Shown: piece after piece, positions 22,901 through 31,492 of the stretch
How the letters are laid out: each line of letters starts with the position of its first letter
Numbering within the stretch: position 1 is the first letter of the stretch
Assembly: GCF_000003605.2 (NCBI RefSeq)
Contig: NW_003137828.1
Span: forward strand, 250,763-285,178
Source of the DNA: Saccoglossus kowalevskii
Taxonomy: Eukaryota; Hemichordata; Enteropneusta; Harrimaniidae
Direction of reading: 5' to 3'
DNA: 34,416 nt
Notes under the pieces: generated by a model
The model's input: the letters and a program-made list of their open reading frames with translations, nothing else
Databases searched by the model: none
What the model was told of the DNA's origin: nothing
Made by a program: the position numbers and the translations under genes

Positions 22901-25900
22901 TCAATATGACCCGAGGAACTCGGAAGCAGAGACAACGTCTTTCGGTTTCCGTGGTGCAGTAATTTTTTAAAACCGAAAGTTTCACCGCTGAAGAATGTAT
23001 GGTGTTTCGAAAGCAGACGCACCATATGTGTGGTCCAAACAGCTTATTTCACATTCAGTCGAAAGTGGAATTGTAAATGTATAAAAAAAAAAAAAAAAAC
23101 ACGATCCTCGGCGACTTGAATCACAAGCGAACGTAATACTACAAGAATGTGCCGGGGGCTTGTGTGGGTCAGCGACGCAACAAAATTGAGCGTCGTCGGC
23201 CAATTTCTCAATTCGCCACAGCTGAAAGGCTGTGTGTCGCGGACACAAGTGGGCGCGTGGTGACAATTAAATGGGTACACGTTCCCCGATACGTCGCGAC
23301 ACACAAGAAAGAATTTAGAACCTTACAAGATCAAAGAAACACGAGGGGATCGCTTTCCACGTGTCGTCCACCAGACGTAGAAACATACGCCACCAGTAAG
23401 ATTATACGCGTCGTGCCTTTGTTTCCAGTTAGCAGATCTGCCCCAGCGTAAACGTGCAGCTATTTCATATTTGTTTACTTAAGGTGTTTATGTTTGCTTA
23501 AGACGAACAAACAAACACGAGTTTAATGATTGCAGAGCGGCACCACGGGCCGAGTAAACGGTTTACTCAGTAGAACATGTGGCTTCATTTTGTCCTTTAG
23601 GATTGAAAGTACAGTCGGAGTTAGTGTTGACACACGCCGTGTAGTTAGATACTAGTATACCATTATTTCACGCTGCGCATTAAACGAAATCACCCGATAA
23701 TTTAAAATGATTTGCAAGAAATTTCACTGATCGCATTATTGATGTCTCATAATTATATTCAAAAATGCTAATTATGCGATAAATATTGGCGAATTTGCGG
23801 ATGAATCACGTGTTATTCCAGAGGCAAACTTGGCGGGAGTTTAAAATTTCAAAATAAAACAACGCACTGCGTAGCATTCAGACTCTCGTCATCTAGTAGT
23901 CTGAGCAAGTTTTTTTTTTGTTCGCAAAGTTCAAGTTGTAGGGTGAATCCTTGACATTATTTTCCATGAATTACGAGTGATGGATACCAATCTCTAAACA
24001 TCGCGAACTTTTCCATCACCATACAATCTACAAATAAAGGAGGAGGAAAAACAACACACTTAAAGGTCATTTACTGCCAAAATACATTTGATGGTGTCGC
24101 CCTTTCTCTCGCTGTCAATGTGCTTTTCAGGACAGAGTGATGATAATTGAGACGCCGCCCGATGCACCAGCTTACTAACAGAAAAGACTCGAAAGCTATT
24201 TGCCGACCTTTGCAGGACGAGTAATACCATCGAATGGAGGTAATTCCATATAAAAGAAGATATTCTACATAACCGATTTGTCGCGCGCAAAAAAAAAAAA
24301 AAACGTCTTAATGAATTATTTTCAGAGAGTATGGATTAGTACATTAAGCAAATTTTAAAGTCAACGGTGTGCAATTAAGGATATTTTTAACAGATGATAC
24401 CGAGTTAAACGATATTTTTTACGATGCTTTTATCACGCCACGACCTCGGGTTAAAAATCCACGGCAGTACTTGCCTATTTGCATGACTTTAAACGCACAT
24501 GAAAAACGGCAAGGATGGACGGGACGTGAGAGAAAACAGAACCTGACTGGACGAAACTACTCTCATCATAATCATTCAGTTGACATGCATAAAATACGAC
24601 TTGGAGTTTTCAGTTCCCATCGACCTTACAATTAGTGATCGAGAATATGTTTTCGGAACAAATAAATCACGGAGCCTAAATACGTTAACATGTAATAATT
24701 CTATCTATATTCAAATTTATTCCAGTTCTATATGAATATGTCTTATAATATACTAGACGTTGTCATGGCGTTCTCTCAGTACACATGATTTGGTCTCAAA
24801 TTGCTGGTTTTAAAATCACAGTTAATATTAGTACAGATACCGTAATTGTGTTAACAATGCAAAGAATGATGTCCCGTGATTCATTGGTGCAATCTCAATT
24901 TAAATTGGTTGTCAAATCAGCAATCAGAACTGTCTCCTCATCTGTGAACATATTAAACACCATCGGACAACCCCTCCCAACCAAGAGGTTACTGACCTAC
25001 TGTATGACCATGGGGAGGGAGTGCCCCAGCTCGAATTCATTGTCGGGATAACAGAGAATATAGTAAGTGAGTAGCATGCCCATGTACTACCGGTAGTATA
25101 TTGAAAGTCGAATCATGTTTGAATAGTTCAGTTTCACCAATTCTCATTATAGTCGAGATTTTTTTGGTTCGTAATTGGACAGTTCGATTTCGAACCTCAA
25201 TTATGTAATACAACTTGGACGCGAATAGATTATTTTTATTTTACCTTATTTTTTTCACAAATAACACGCACCGATTAGCCAATTAGCATATGAGCATCCA
25301 GATTGTGTGTTTCGTGCCACAACAGGTATTGCCTAACTTATTTAAGAGATTACGCAACAGGGATATGTTGGCGCGCCATGATTTGATTACATAGTTCTTT
25401 GTAGTGAATATTTGAAACCTGTTTAGGTAGTAATGGATAGAGGATAATAATAATAATAATAATAATAATAATCAATATACAAAAACTTGAATTTTTTTCA
25501 ATTATTTTGTATGAGTTACAAGTCAAAATTAAAGCCAATGAATATGTATATTCAATATATAATATTAGAGTTTGCCATATTTCTGACTCAGAATGCGTTA
25601 GCACCGCCCACCTTCAAATATGCAGAGATATACGTCATCCCCCACTTATCTGCGTCCCCCTTTCATCGCACAAGTACATAATTGCGTCCATTGAGAGGGG
25701 TAACCCCCGCCTCCGATTGCCTTGAACACATAGTAATTACAATTTCGACGCTCTTCCCGACTCTTCGATGAGGCTGACTGAGGTACGCCGTAAATGTCTC
25801 TCCGCACTAATTACAGACAGGAACATTGGATTTTTCACAAAACCCCCACCCGATTATCTATTCTGCGTCATAGTAGGGCAGATGCAGAAGCAGAAATTTC

Positions 25901-27641
25901 TCAAAACAAGCCCGGCTTTTCGCCATACACAGATGGCCCGCGGACACACTTTCGTTCTAATATACGCATATTTTTTGACTTTATGGTGCTCAGGAGGAGG
26001 ATTACGTTTCTACTAAGAATACGGAATGGCCAGTAAGTGTGTACACAAACAAGGCTACAAGACAATATACTCTCCACAAACACAAAGAGCGAGCAAACAC
26101 TTAAAAGCGAATCAAATTGGTGCCCGTCGTTAAAGTCCACTGTTCGTATAATGAATGGATCGCTCTGTTTTGTTGTGAATACTAGTAGAATAGGCGAGTA
26201 TGAGTTGACTTTTACTTCAATGCTTTTCCCAGGCTTTATGAACTTTACTGAGAGAACTTGCCGGGGAGACTAGTGGACGAGAGTAGGTCGATGACTAATG
26301 GCCGTGGCGGCTTAAAAATGAATCGTACGAGGTTGCTGTATTCACAACGCCAATAATCCCGGTGAATCGGCAATGCCAAATTAGAATCCCATCACATCAA
26401 TATTTTCACTTAGATTTCCCACTGTACACGTCACGGCATGGAAATGCGCCGAATGGTTTGTTAAAAAATAACAAAAACACAGAATTCAATACTATTGAGT
26501 AACACACACAGTATCAAACCAGAAACGCTATAGGCGATTCCATGAACAGCGCTGCCATAACGGTTGACAGCTTGTGCATAAAGAGATCCGTAAACCTGAA
26601 ACATTACGTTACGTCACATGCTAATAAGAACGGTGTTAATTAAAAAGAATGCATTGACCGTCTTTTGTTAGTTCGTGTGAAATGTACTCTTTGAAAATGT
26701 GTAATTTCATTTAAATGAAGAAGAGCGCGAAAACACGAGTATTCGTGTATGCCGAGGCGCTTTTTTGATACAAAAAAAAAAGAATGGGCAAGGGTGCGAT
26801 CCACTGCGCTCTCAGTATTGTACCAAGAAAGTGGGCGTCTTTTTACCACAACAAAGGAGGCAGTATGTAACTTAAGCGTTTAGAAAAAAACTCTGAATAA
26901 GTAGACTTGCTGAGATAAAATGGCAAAAATTGGAAGCGTTAAGCCATCGAAACTACAACGCGAGTTACAAGATTCAACCCAGTACATCGTCAGAGTGTGA
27001 GCCATTAAACGGAGTGGTCGTAACAGACCTTAGTTTGGGAGTTCTGTTGGATAATGACACGCTGACGTGAAAAATGACAGGTATTTCAACAACACGCGTG
27101 TTGACCAAAGAATGAAACATCCGTTCCAGCTGTCGGTCTGTTGAGAATCTAAGCCAACAAAGCTATTGAGACCGAGTATTTGGTTGCGGCAATTCGTTAG
27201 TGCTGGGACGAATATTCAATTATATATTTCACCTATACAGACAATATACATGAAATACTTACGTGGAAAACTCATGACAACATCGGCGTTGTTAATAGCG
27301 TTCACCTCCTGAAGCGTGTAGTTGTGTGTTAGATCGTGGAGTAATGCATGACTCGGAATATCCTCCAGTGTTTCGTTATTTTCCGTGGAAATTGTTCGAT
27401 ACAAATCGATCATGAACTTAGGAGCCGAATTGTGCGTTGCTTGTGCCCGTGGCCTCGGTCTATGTTGGAGACCCAATAGCGACAGAATCTCGTGTTGCAT
27501 GTCCTTCTTTTGCTTTCCGAAAACCTGAAACACTGGGTCATTGAGATCCGAGTGCAAGTCCTGCGTTTCCTCTGCGTACAAATCCCAGGCAGTGGTACTG
27601 GTAAATAACAGCCAGCAGAAGAGGACCCAGCGACACCGCAT
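10709..27641 (-). CDS. BMP5/6/7/8-class TGF-beta ligand, full gene span (six coding exons)
   Basis: Secreted bone morphogenetic protein of the 60A/Gbb/BMP5-8 class, a dimeric ligand for type I/II Ser-Thr kinase receptors signalling through Smad1/5/8. Joining the exons at 27263-27641, 16802-16976, 15629-15777, 12742-12933, 11575-11648 and 10709-10969 keeps one frame throughout. Every junction has GT..AG and complementary phases, giving 409 codons (human BMP7 is 431). Order: signal peptide (about 1-18), prodomain with latency helix (about 47-58), RRRR convertase site at 271-274, and a mature domain of 135 residues with the seven cysteines at 308, 337, 341, 373, 374, 406 and 408. N-glycosylation sequons are at N89, N107 and N350. 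The mature end [19 protein letters not shown]...KSCGCH is diagnostic of the class. From memory, vertebrate BMP5-8 genes have seven exons with an extra intron inside the final domain; here that part is one exon. Confidence 0.95.
10970..11574 (-). other. BMP5-8 intron 5 (0.6 kb)
   Basis: GT..AG intron with donor GTAA and acceptor AAATTTCAG. It sits exactly between LGWQ and DWII, the intron position I recall for vertebrate BMP5-8 genes. No other feature seen. Confidence 0.85.
11575..11648 (-). CDS. BMP5-8 exon 5: first cysteine of the mature domain
   Basis: A 74-nt micro-exon found by searching intron sequence for the missing segment of the mature domain. Its first two bases complete Asp299, then 24 codons read [20 protein letters not shown] plus LGWQ. 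The class-defining counterpart in human BMP7 is CKKHELYVSFRDLGWQ. Cys308 is the first of the seven cystine-knot cysteines. The acceptor (ATACTCAG|AT) and donor (CAG|GTAA) are good, and the phases match exon 4 (1 nt) and exon 6 (0). Confidence 0.92.
11649..12741 (-). other. BMP5-8 intron 4 (1.1 kb)
   Basis: GT..AG intron with donor GTTAGT and acceptor GATACTCAG. It contains one NRF1-like CGCATGCGCG (12275-12284). Short ORFs on both strands (for example 11829-12134 and 12205-12489) show no family motif and are taken as chance. Confidence 0.8.
12275..12284. promoter_or_regulatory. NRF1-like motif CGCATGCGCG
   Basis: Matches ten of the twelve positions of the palindromic NRF1 consensus (YGCGCAYGCGCR). 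It lies in BMP intron 4. Function is inference. Confidence 0.35.
12742..12933 (-). CDS. BMP5-8 exon 4: end of prodomain, convertase site, start of mature ligand
   Basis: A 192-nt exon: GA completing Gly235, 63 codons (236-298) and the first base of codon 299. It reads [12 protein letters not shown]...[14 protein letters not shown], aligning with human BMP7 KLAGLIG...NKQPFMVAFFKATE. It then reaches [13 protein letters not shown], the furin-type R-X-X-R cleavage site at 271-274. The mature N-terminus that follows is strongly basic ([13 protein letters not shown]), a likely heparan-sulfate-binding stretch, then acidic (DNYDDDE). The acceptor is AACTAG and the donor is GAAG|GTTAGT. Confidence 0.93.
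13039..13137 (+). repeat. Dispersed repeat copy 1 (ATTGTTATTGTACGT family)
   Basis: Shares AATACGCATG, then ATTGTTATTGTACGT, then an AGTGCA segment, and a final diverged GAATACT...GTGGGCTAC-like part, in the same order as 16428-16530. That suggests two diverged copies of a roughly 100-bp interspersed element in BMP introns 3 and 2. No terminal inverted repeats are obvious. Confidence 0.45.
13464..13614. mobile_element. Candidate MITE with CTGTAAAA terminal inverted repeats
   Basis: The left end TACTGTAAAA and right end TTTTACAGTA are mirror images about 150 bp apart. If TA is the target duplication, the termini are CTGTAAAA...TTTTACAG, typical of Tc1/mariner-type non-autonomous elements. The interior is non-coding and contains a direct repeat, TCAGTGAAAAT, near 13509 and 13540. 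Only one copy was noticed in the window. Confidence 0.45.
14316..14707 (+). mobile_element. TTAA-bounded MITE, copy A, split by an insertion
   Basis: The left part, 14316-14360 (TTAAAGCACGGGGGTCGTCG and onward to TTCATGT), and the right part, 14618-14707 (GTAAACATACAATGTATTTT through CGACGACCACCGCCCTTTAA), together reproduce the 130-bp element seen intact at 16603-16735. They are interrupted by about 257 bp of unrelated AT-rich sequence. The inverted terminal 20-25 bp and TTAA borders match the other copies. Confidence 0.7.
14361..14617 (+). mobile_element. Insertion inside MITE copy A, LINE-3'-end-like tail
   Basis: About 257 bp separates the two halves of the MITE. Its end, GTCAATAAAGTTAAAGTTAAAG, is an AATAAA-like signal running into a short tandem TTAAAG repeat. 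Many non-LTR retrotransposons (CR1/L2-like) end this way. No reverse transcriptase coding is left, so a 5'-truncated LINE or a SINE is the inferred source. Confidence 0.4.
15629..15777 (-). CDS. BMP5-8 exon 3: prodomain
   Basis: A 149-nt exon: one base completing Lys185, 49 codons (186-234) and one base of Gly235. It reads [24 protein letters not shown] and ends [11 protein letters not shown], aligning with human BMP7 [21 protein letters not shown]...LQLSVETLDG. The invariant GWLVFD motif is the core of the propeptide arm domain. The acceptor TTTTTTCAG|A and donor GAAG|GTATTT fix both ends and keep phase with exons 2 and 4. Confidence 0.93.
16423..16530 (+). repeat. Dispersed repeat copy 2 (ATTGTTATTGTACGT family)
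   Basis: The counterpart of 13039-13137. It shares AATACGCATG and ATTGTTATTGTACGT, and a diverged tail with CGAATACT and GTGGGCTAC. Its start (TCAATACGCATGCGCAGT) is also seen at 17548-17565, pointing to a third, shorter relative. Confidence 0.45.
16430..16439. promoter_or_regulatory. NRF1-like motif CGCATGCGCA
   Basis: CGCATGCGCA in BMP intron 2, within dispersed repeat copy 2. Identical to the sites at 17384 and 17553, including TACG context shared with 17551. Confidence 0.35.
16603..16735 (+). mobile_element. TTAA-bounded MITE, copy B (full length)
   Basis: A 133-bp non-coding element. The left end TTAAAGCGCGGTGGTCGTCG is the near-exact inverse of the right end CGACGACCACCACCCTTTAA. The interior includes GCGCAGCGCGTGTTCG, ACAATGTATTTTACACGCG and TTGTATACGTCGC. 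Direct TTAA at both borders suggests a TTAA target duplication, as used by piggyBac-type transposases, although the AGGG/CCCT termini are not the standard piggyBac ends. Confidence 0.75.
16802..16976 (-). CDS. BMP5-8 exon 2: central prodomain
   Basis: A 175-nt exon: 2 nt completing codon 127, 57 codons (128-184) and 2 nt of codon 185. It begins [20 protein letters not shown] and contains TSAELRMYK...YKIHVYQVL, which aligns with human BMP7 ...[25 protein letters not shown]...FRISVYQVL in the beta-sandwich arm domain of the TGF-beta propeptide. The acceptor is GATATTTCAG|TA and the donor is AAA|GTAGGT. The frame stays open past the acceptor, so the exon start was set by phase-matching with exon 1, not by an ATG. 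Confidence 0.93.
17329..17393. promoter_or_regulatory. Pair of NRF1-like motifs
   Basis: TGCGCATGCG at 17329-17338 and CGCATGCGCA at 17384-17393 lie 55 bp apart (start to start) in BMP intron 1, separated by a T-run. Each covers ten positions of the NRF1 palindrome. Confidence 0.35.
17553..17562. promoter_or_regulatory. NRF1-like motif CGCATGCGCA
   Basis: The third NRF1-like site in the first 600 bp of the exon-2-proximal end of BMP intron 1. Its flank, CAATACGCATGCGCAGT, equals that at 16426-16441. Confidence 0.35.
19795..20290 (+). repeat. GC-rich degenerate repeat block, related to the MITE family
   Basis: A locally GC-rich island in AT-rich intron 1. A unit around GTCATGCAGCGCGYCAC recurs at about 19824, 19858 and 19904, with shorter CAGCGCGCCA and TAGCGCGTCACAC versions at about 19932 and 19950. 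From about 20171 to 20286 the order CATAGTCGTCACGCGGCGCG...TGCCTTGTATACATCGC...GACGCGACGCGACAAC matches a decayed copy of the TTAA-bounded MITE (its inner arms, ACGCGTTGTATACGTCGC centre and right arm). The 170-codon ORF here is Arg/His/Ser-rich repeat translation, not a gene. Confidence 0.55.
22525..22731. repeat. Spaced 12-bp inverted repeat (possible MITE)
   Basis: TTCACCACCAGA at 22525-22536 and its exact complement TCTGGTGGTGAA at 22720-22731 enclose about 183 bp. A second GGTGAAAAG/TTCACCAC-type phrase lies inside the right arm (22706-22714). No clear target duplication is seen, so this may be an old MITE or a fortuitous inverted repeat. Confidence 0.35.
22862..22874. repeat. 13-bp palindrome CACGGTAACCGTG
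   Basis: Perfect palindrome about a central A within BMP intron 1, flanked by AAAA and CTTTAA. It could be a dimeric transcription-factor site or chance. Confidence 0.3.
25085..25098. repeat. 14-bp perfect palindrome TACTACCGGTAGTA
   Basis: Self-complementary over all 14 bases, in BMP intron 1. Its core, ACTACCGGTAG, also occurs at about 14801-14811 in intron 3. Meaning unknown. Confidence 0.35.
25444..25472 (+). repeat. (ATA)n microsatellite in BMP intron 1
   Basis: 29 bp of perfect ATA repeats, nearly ten units. Confidence 0.95.
27263..27641 (-). CDS. BMP5-8 exon 1: signal peptide and N-terminal prodomain
   Basis: Encodes residues 1-126 plus the first base of codon 127. The chosen ATG (27639-27641) has A at -3 and begins [19 protein letters not shown], a typical hydrophobic signal peptide. 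In-frame ATGs upstream at 27659 and 27686 would add 6 or 15 residues before it and cannot be excluded. Next come the amphipathic segment [18 protein letters not shown] and the [12 protein letters not shown] motif, both hallmark BMP5-8 prodomain sequences (human BMP7 has EMQREILSILGLPHRPRP). The exon ends at NADVVMSFP followed by a strong donor, C|GTAAGTATT. The leftover C pairs with TA from exon 2 to make Leu127. Two sequons, NET (89) and NYT (107), lie in the prodomain. Confidence 0.93.
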
Positions 27642-28889
27642 TTTATCCGAACGGCACATGCTTAGCTCCGTAAAATCTAGTATCATGACTTCACACAGCG
27701 CGGACCACAATAACTTGCGGGAGGCTGAACTGAGTGGGTTTTTTTGAGATGTAAATGCAATACGGGGTACGTTTGAAAGGACGCTCTGAGTGCCTTATTG
27801 AGAACACAAGTACCTATTAGAGTCCTGTTTCCCAACTCGCCGTCGAATCCTCTTGAAAATCGACACAGACTACAACATACAACTTTTAAAAGACTGAGTA
27901 TCGAAGCAAATATTCACAATAGCTAAACGTCGTTGAATAACCATACGCACACGCACTGGCTGCTCACATACTGGAAGGTGAGTCGCGAAACAATAAGTAC
28001 CCGGATGTTTCACTGTCCAGAAAACTGCAATTAGGCCCACGTTACTGTGGATGCGTTCCCATGGGGTTTACAAATAACTGAAGTTGTACTTGTACATAAA
28101 TCAGATCAGAAACGGAACTGTGGTGACGCGGCAATTGTTACTAGACGCAAATGGTTTAGACGTACTCTGGCAAATGGTAGACTTCGACGAACTTTTCACT
28201 CAATGTATGACTGACTTCTTTCTAACGGACCGCCCAATCAGAGGCTCCGAAACCTTTACTGTTTGTTTTGTTCCTAAGAGTCTCGGAAACAAATTGATGC
28301 GGGGATTCAATCTGTTGTCATGACAGCAAATGACCGACGAAAGGGAAGTGAAATGTGATCTGGGTGGGTATCAGCCCACCAGGGAAGAACAAGTTACTCG
28401 CGGAATAGTGCAGTTTAGGTATGAGTTGTCAACTCGGCAATTCCTCTCACCTCTGTGTCAGCGTGCGTCGCTGTTTGATCACTTAATTCGACACGGCTTC
28501 GATTGGTCATAACACAAATTGTTAGGATATATGTTTTTGTCAGCGCATCACGAGGCGTATCAGCGACATGACGTCAGACCTTACTGTCGAAATAATTTTA
28601 ACTCTCGTGAAGACCGTGTTTCCTTGGAAACAGCGAATCTATCCTCGTACCGTAGATAGACTCACTGGTATTCTCACTGGTTTGATATGTTTCACTGATA
28701 TAAAGCAGGATATTACATTTTTCTTCTCATTTCGTCATATGGGTTTAAGCTCATTATCATCACAATTCCCCTCCCCTTTATTTTTCGAACAGAGGGGAGT
28801 GTCCCTTCATAAATAATGAAACAGCTTTTGGTATTACCGGGTATTTTTTATTCAAAAAAAAAACACATGCAAGTTTGACTGGGTATGGT
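27642..28889 (-). promoter_or_regulatory. BMP5-8 5' flank / 5' UTR / presumed promoter region
   Basis: Sequence directly upstream of the chosen start codon. The frame stays open to 27710 with two further in-frame ATGs, so the 5' UTR begins somewhere here or in an unseen upstream exon. I see no clear TATA box on the - strand near the start. One CCAATCA lies at 28234-28240. No + strand ORF here has recognisable motifs. Confidence 0.4.
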
Positions 28890-29010
28890 TTAAAGGGCGG
28901 TGGTCATCGCACAGCGCGTGTTCGAATTTCATGTAAACAAACAATGTATTTTACACGTGTTGTGAGTCCCACATCAAACAGGACGCGGGGCGACGACCAC
29001 CACCCTTTAA
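28890..29010 (+). mobile_element. TTAA-bounded MITE, copy C
   Basis: A 121-bp copy. The left end TTAAAGGGCGGTGGTCATCG and right end CGACGACCACCACCCTTTAA match copy B in the same orientation. The interior shows the shared GTTCGAATTTCATGTAAAC and AATGTATTTTACACG. It has lost about 12 bp around the central TATACGTCGC, accounting for its shorter length. Confidence 0.75.
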
Positions 29011-30332
29011 ACGGGAATAGAAGTACTACTTTAGTGTTACCTGTTTGGGAAAACATAAAGTTAACAAACAAGCATTTGAAAATTTGTTCAATCGTGGGAC
29101 AGCCTCGTCTAGTTGCGTCCATCGAATCGCTAACCGTAAACACACTTCCCCACTGAGGCCATAGGCCGAATAAACCTTAGCGGGCAAACAGGATAGCCGA
29201 GATATCACCTATATCTAGAAATTACAATACTAACCGCTCTGCATTAACCCATTCGTGCGAAGAACTTGAACCCCCAAGCCACCGTGGTATTGTCTGTATA
29301 AACAATTTTGTTTTTACAAGAGAGAAAATCCACTTGGCAGTGAATTATATGTTTTTAACTACAGGCTATCAACAACGGGGCGCTGGTTGACGGCGACGTG
29401 TAGCTTACTGTCGGCCCATTATTTATATCGTGGGATTTGACAATTTGTAACAGAAATACCCACAGTAAACACTGCTCCACACACGAATCATGATGTCATT
29501 GCGTTTTGTTCCCATGGAAACTGTGTTGATAAGCAAAAAAGACAGTGAACTGATATTTGACACCAGATTAATGTAAACAACAATTTTATTACACAAATTG
29601 TTTTGCTTAAAATGCAAGGATCTGCTCGCACCCCAGTAGAAATAAATGATCTTGCCGTAGATGGCGTGTGGCTAATCATTAAAGAACATGGTCATTACCA
29701 TAATTGCTGAAAATTTGACATAAACGGATTTCTCCCTAATATTTATCAGGTTCATTTTACCGTTATATAACAGAAAACCGACAAATAGCTACTTTATTAA
29801 TAATAATATTTAAATGAGCGACCCCATTTATGTACGTAACGTAAAAGCCTGGTCTAAACATTAAAATCCCTCCATGCTTGAATGATTTCCAGTGGCGACC
29901 CAGCAATTAATACGTTCCGTGCGCTTGTTTTTGCAATTAGTAGGATTTCTGAAAGCATTGAGTACGAGACGAGATTGCCTGTCTTACCGAGGTCGTAATT
30001 ACAAGGCAGACATCATCCCAGCTTCGGCTTAATTGACTACTTTCAGTAAAAAAAAACCAACATGTTGATTTCAGAATGTTGATGTTTTTGATTGACAACA
30101 TACCATGTGCTCACTGCATGTTTCTCCGTTGCGGCATGGTCGCTGTGTTGCGTTTATACGTAAAACCTCCAGTCGGTATTTGGTGAACTGCTACGTAATT
30201 TGAAATCTCACAAAAGAGCACATTCCTTTAAAAAGACGGTGTTTTATTATATTATACCATGGCATTGTTTTACATATCAACTTATACTCCTCATAGAGTC
30301 TACTTAAACACCGTTTCCACGCAGGGAGTTAG
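29011..30332. other. Non-coding sequence upstream of the BMP gene
   Basis: AT-rich, with only short ORFs lacking motifs. A stretch at about 29230-29275 looks faintly tRNA-like on the - strand but has its box order reversed. Nothing supportable. Confidence 0.5.
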
Positions 30333-30492
30333 TGTGTTTTTATGGGTAGTGTTGATGGTGAAACAGTTATCGCTACCAATAAGACGGTGCATGATCAAGC
30401 CCTAGTAACGGACATTGCCCGGCAGCACGAAGAACTACTCAGACAAACTGGCTTCTCTGAGAAATGTTACAGTGTCTCATATTACTCAGGCA
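30333..30492 (+). CDS. Weak candidate exon of an unrecognised gene
   Basis: An open frame from about 30333 (or ATG 30342) reads GETVIATNKTVHDQALVTD then IARQHEELLRQTGFSEKCYS and ends in YYSG, followed directly by a consensus donor GCA|GTAAGTATT (exon end 30492, one base carried over). The amino-acid composition looks protein-like with an amphipathic helix (DIARQHEELLRQ). A possible acceptor is TTAG at 30329-30332; otherwise ATG 30342 could start a first exon. A strong-looking acceptor downstream (TTTCTACAG ending 32370) would be phase-compatible and give a short terminal peptide, but that link is speculative. I do not recognise a family. A chance 60-codon ORF beside a chance donor is the main alternative. 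Confidence 0.25.
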
Positions 30493-31306
30493 GTAAGTAT
30501 TTGTCGTTTGTTTTCCAGACGTAACTACTGAACGGAACTAAAAGAATTTCAAATGTTATCACGTGACATGCGGTATATTACAGTCACATTGACATACCAA
30601 ACTTGGATCGTGTCCTGAGTTATGTCGCGTCAATGTCCCTACAAAATATAAAAATGTAATGTTTTTTCAGTTGTTCTGAAAGGCGGCACAAATTCGCGAT
30701 TTACTCGTGTACTATATATTTTGAGTTGTCTAATAACATGAATTTTAAATCTCTCCCGTTGCGCAGCGCCAAAGCGGGAACTCATGGCGCGATGCTGTCT
30801 GTATGTATGTCTGTCGATGAGCAAACCGTGTTCTGTGTTTCATAACAAAGAACCAGTCAACCAAGTGATCAGATACAATGCAATACGGCGTGATTAATTT
30901 CTTGGTACGAAATGGCGCATGCTAACTAATTAATTTGCATATTAATTCAACATTTTGTTCCTATCTCAAAAAACCATATTACAATTCAACTATAAAGTGA
31001 ATCATCGTATACATCTGCCAGGGCTGTTAGGGTTCAGTTCAAATCCCCATGAATACTAATTAGATTAATTTGTATATCAACTATACATGCTATCGCTCCA
31101 CTGTCATTATGTCACTTCTAATGACACTAAAACTAAAAATATATATAAAACAATATATAGAGAACAATAATTACATTTCAATGTTTTGTTAGCTGCAAGA
31201 TATAATTGAAATGCAAATATCATGGCAATGCATACAGTAACATAATATCATTTGGTACAAATATGTGCATAGTAATAAGCTGAATTTACATAATAACTAC
31301 ATTCAT

Positions 31307-31492
31307 GGCCAATCACTCAAATTAGTCAAAGTTCAAAAGTCCGACGTCGTGCTGATTGGCCCAGAGCGTCTTAAACCTCAAGCCGTGGTTAAACGAAGGA
31401 ATAAACCACCGTCGCAGGCGGGTATACCAATAGATATTGCACAATTCACGACATATATGCACGGGCAGCATTGAAGCAATCTCGGCCAATCA
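31307..31492. promoter_or_regulatory. Cluster of three identical CCAAT-box 9-mers
   Basis: GGCCAATCA occurs at 31307-31315 and 31484-31492, and its complement TGATTGGCC at 31353-31361: three identical copies in 186 bp. A further ACCAATAGA lies between them at about 31427. CCAAT with these flanks resembles NF-Y sites. The segment is less AT-rich than its surroundings. It could be a promoter or enhancer of an unseen transcript, or a distal BMP element 3.7 kb upstream of exon 1. Confidence 0.35.

Larger units (their letters stand above)
16977..27262 (-). other. BMP5-8 intron 1 (10.3 kb)
   Basis: Bounded by donor GTAAGT (27262 downward) and acceptor TTTCAG (16978-16977). The first intron is by far the longest, as is common for intron 1 of developmental ligands where enhancers often lie. 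It holds three NRF1-like CGCATGCGC sites (17329-17562), a GC-rich degenerate repeat block (19795-20290), a spaced inverted repeat (22525-22731), two short palindromes and an (ATA)n microsatellite (25444). ORFs inside it show no family motifs. I see no nested gene. Confidence 0.8.

Noticed and set aside
23149..23451. 100-codon ORF on the + strand in BMP intron 1
   Set aside because: Basic-rich translation without a recognisable domain. Overlapping - strand ORFs of similar size suggest a locally stop-poor, GC-richer patch.
29230..29280. tRNA-like words on the - strand (GGGTTCAAG and AGCGGTTAGTA)
   Set aside because: The B-box-like word comes before the A-box-like word and no cloverleaf can be drawn, so it is neither a tRNA nor a tRNA-derived SINE head.
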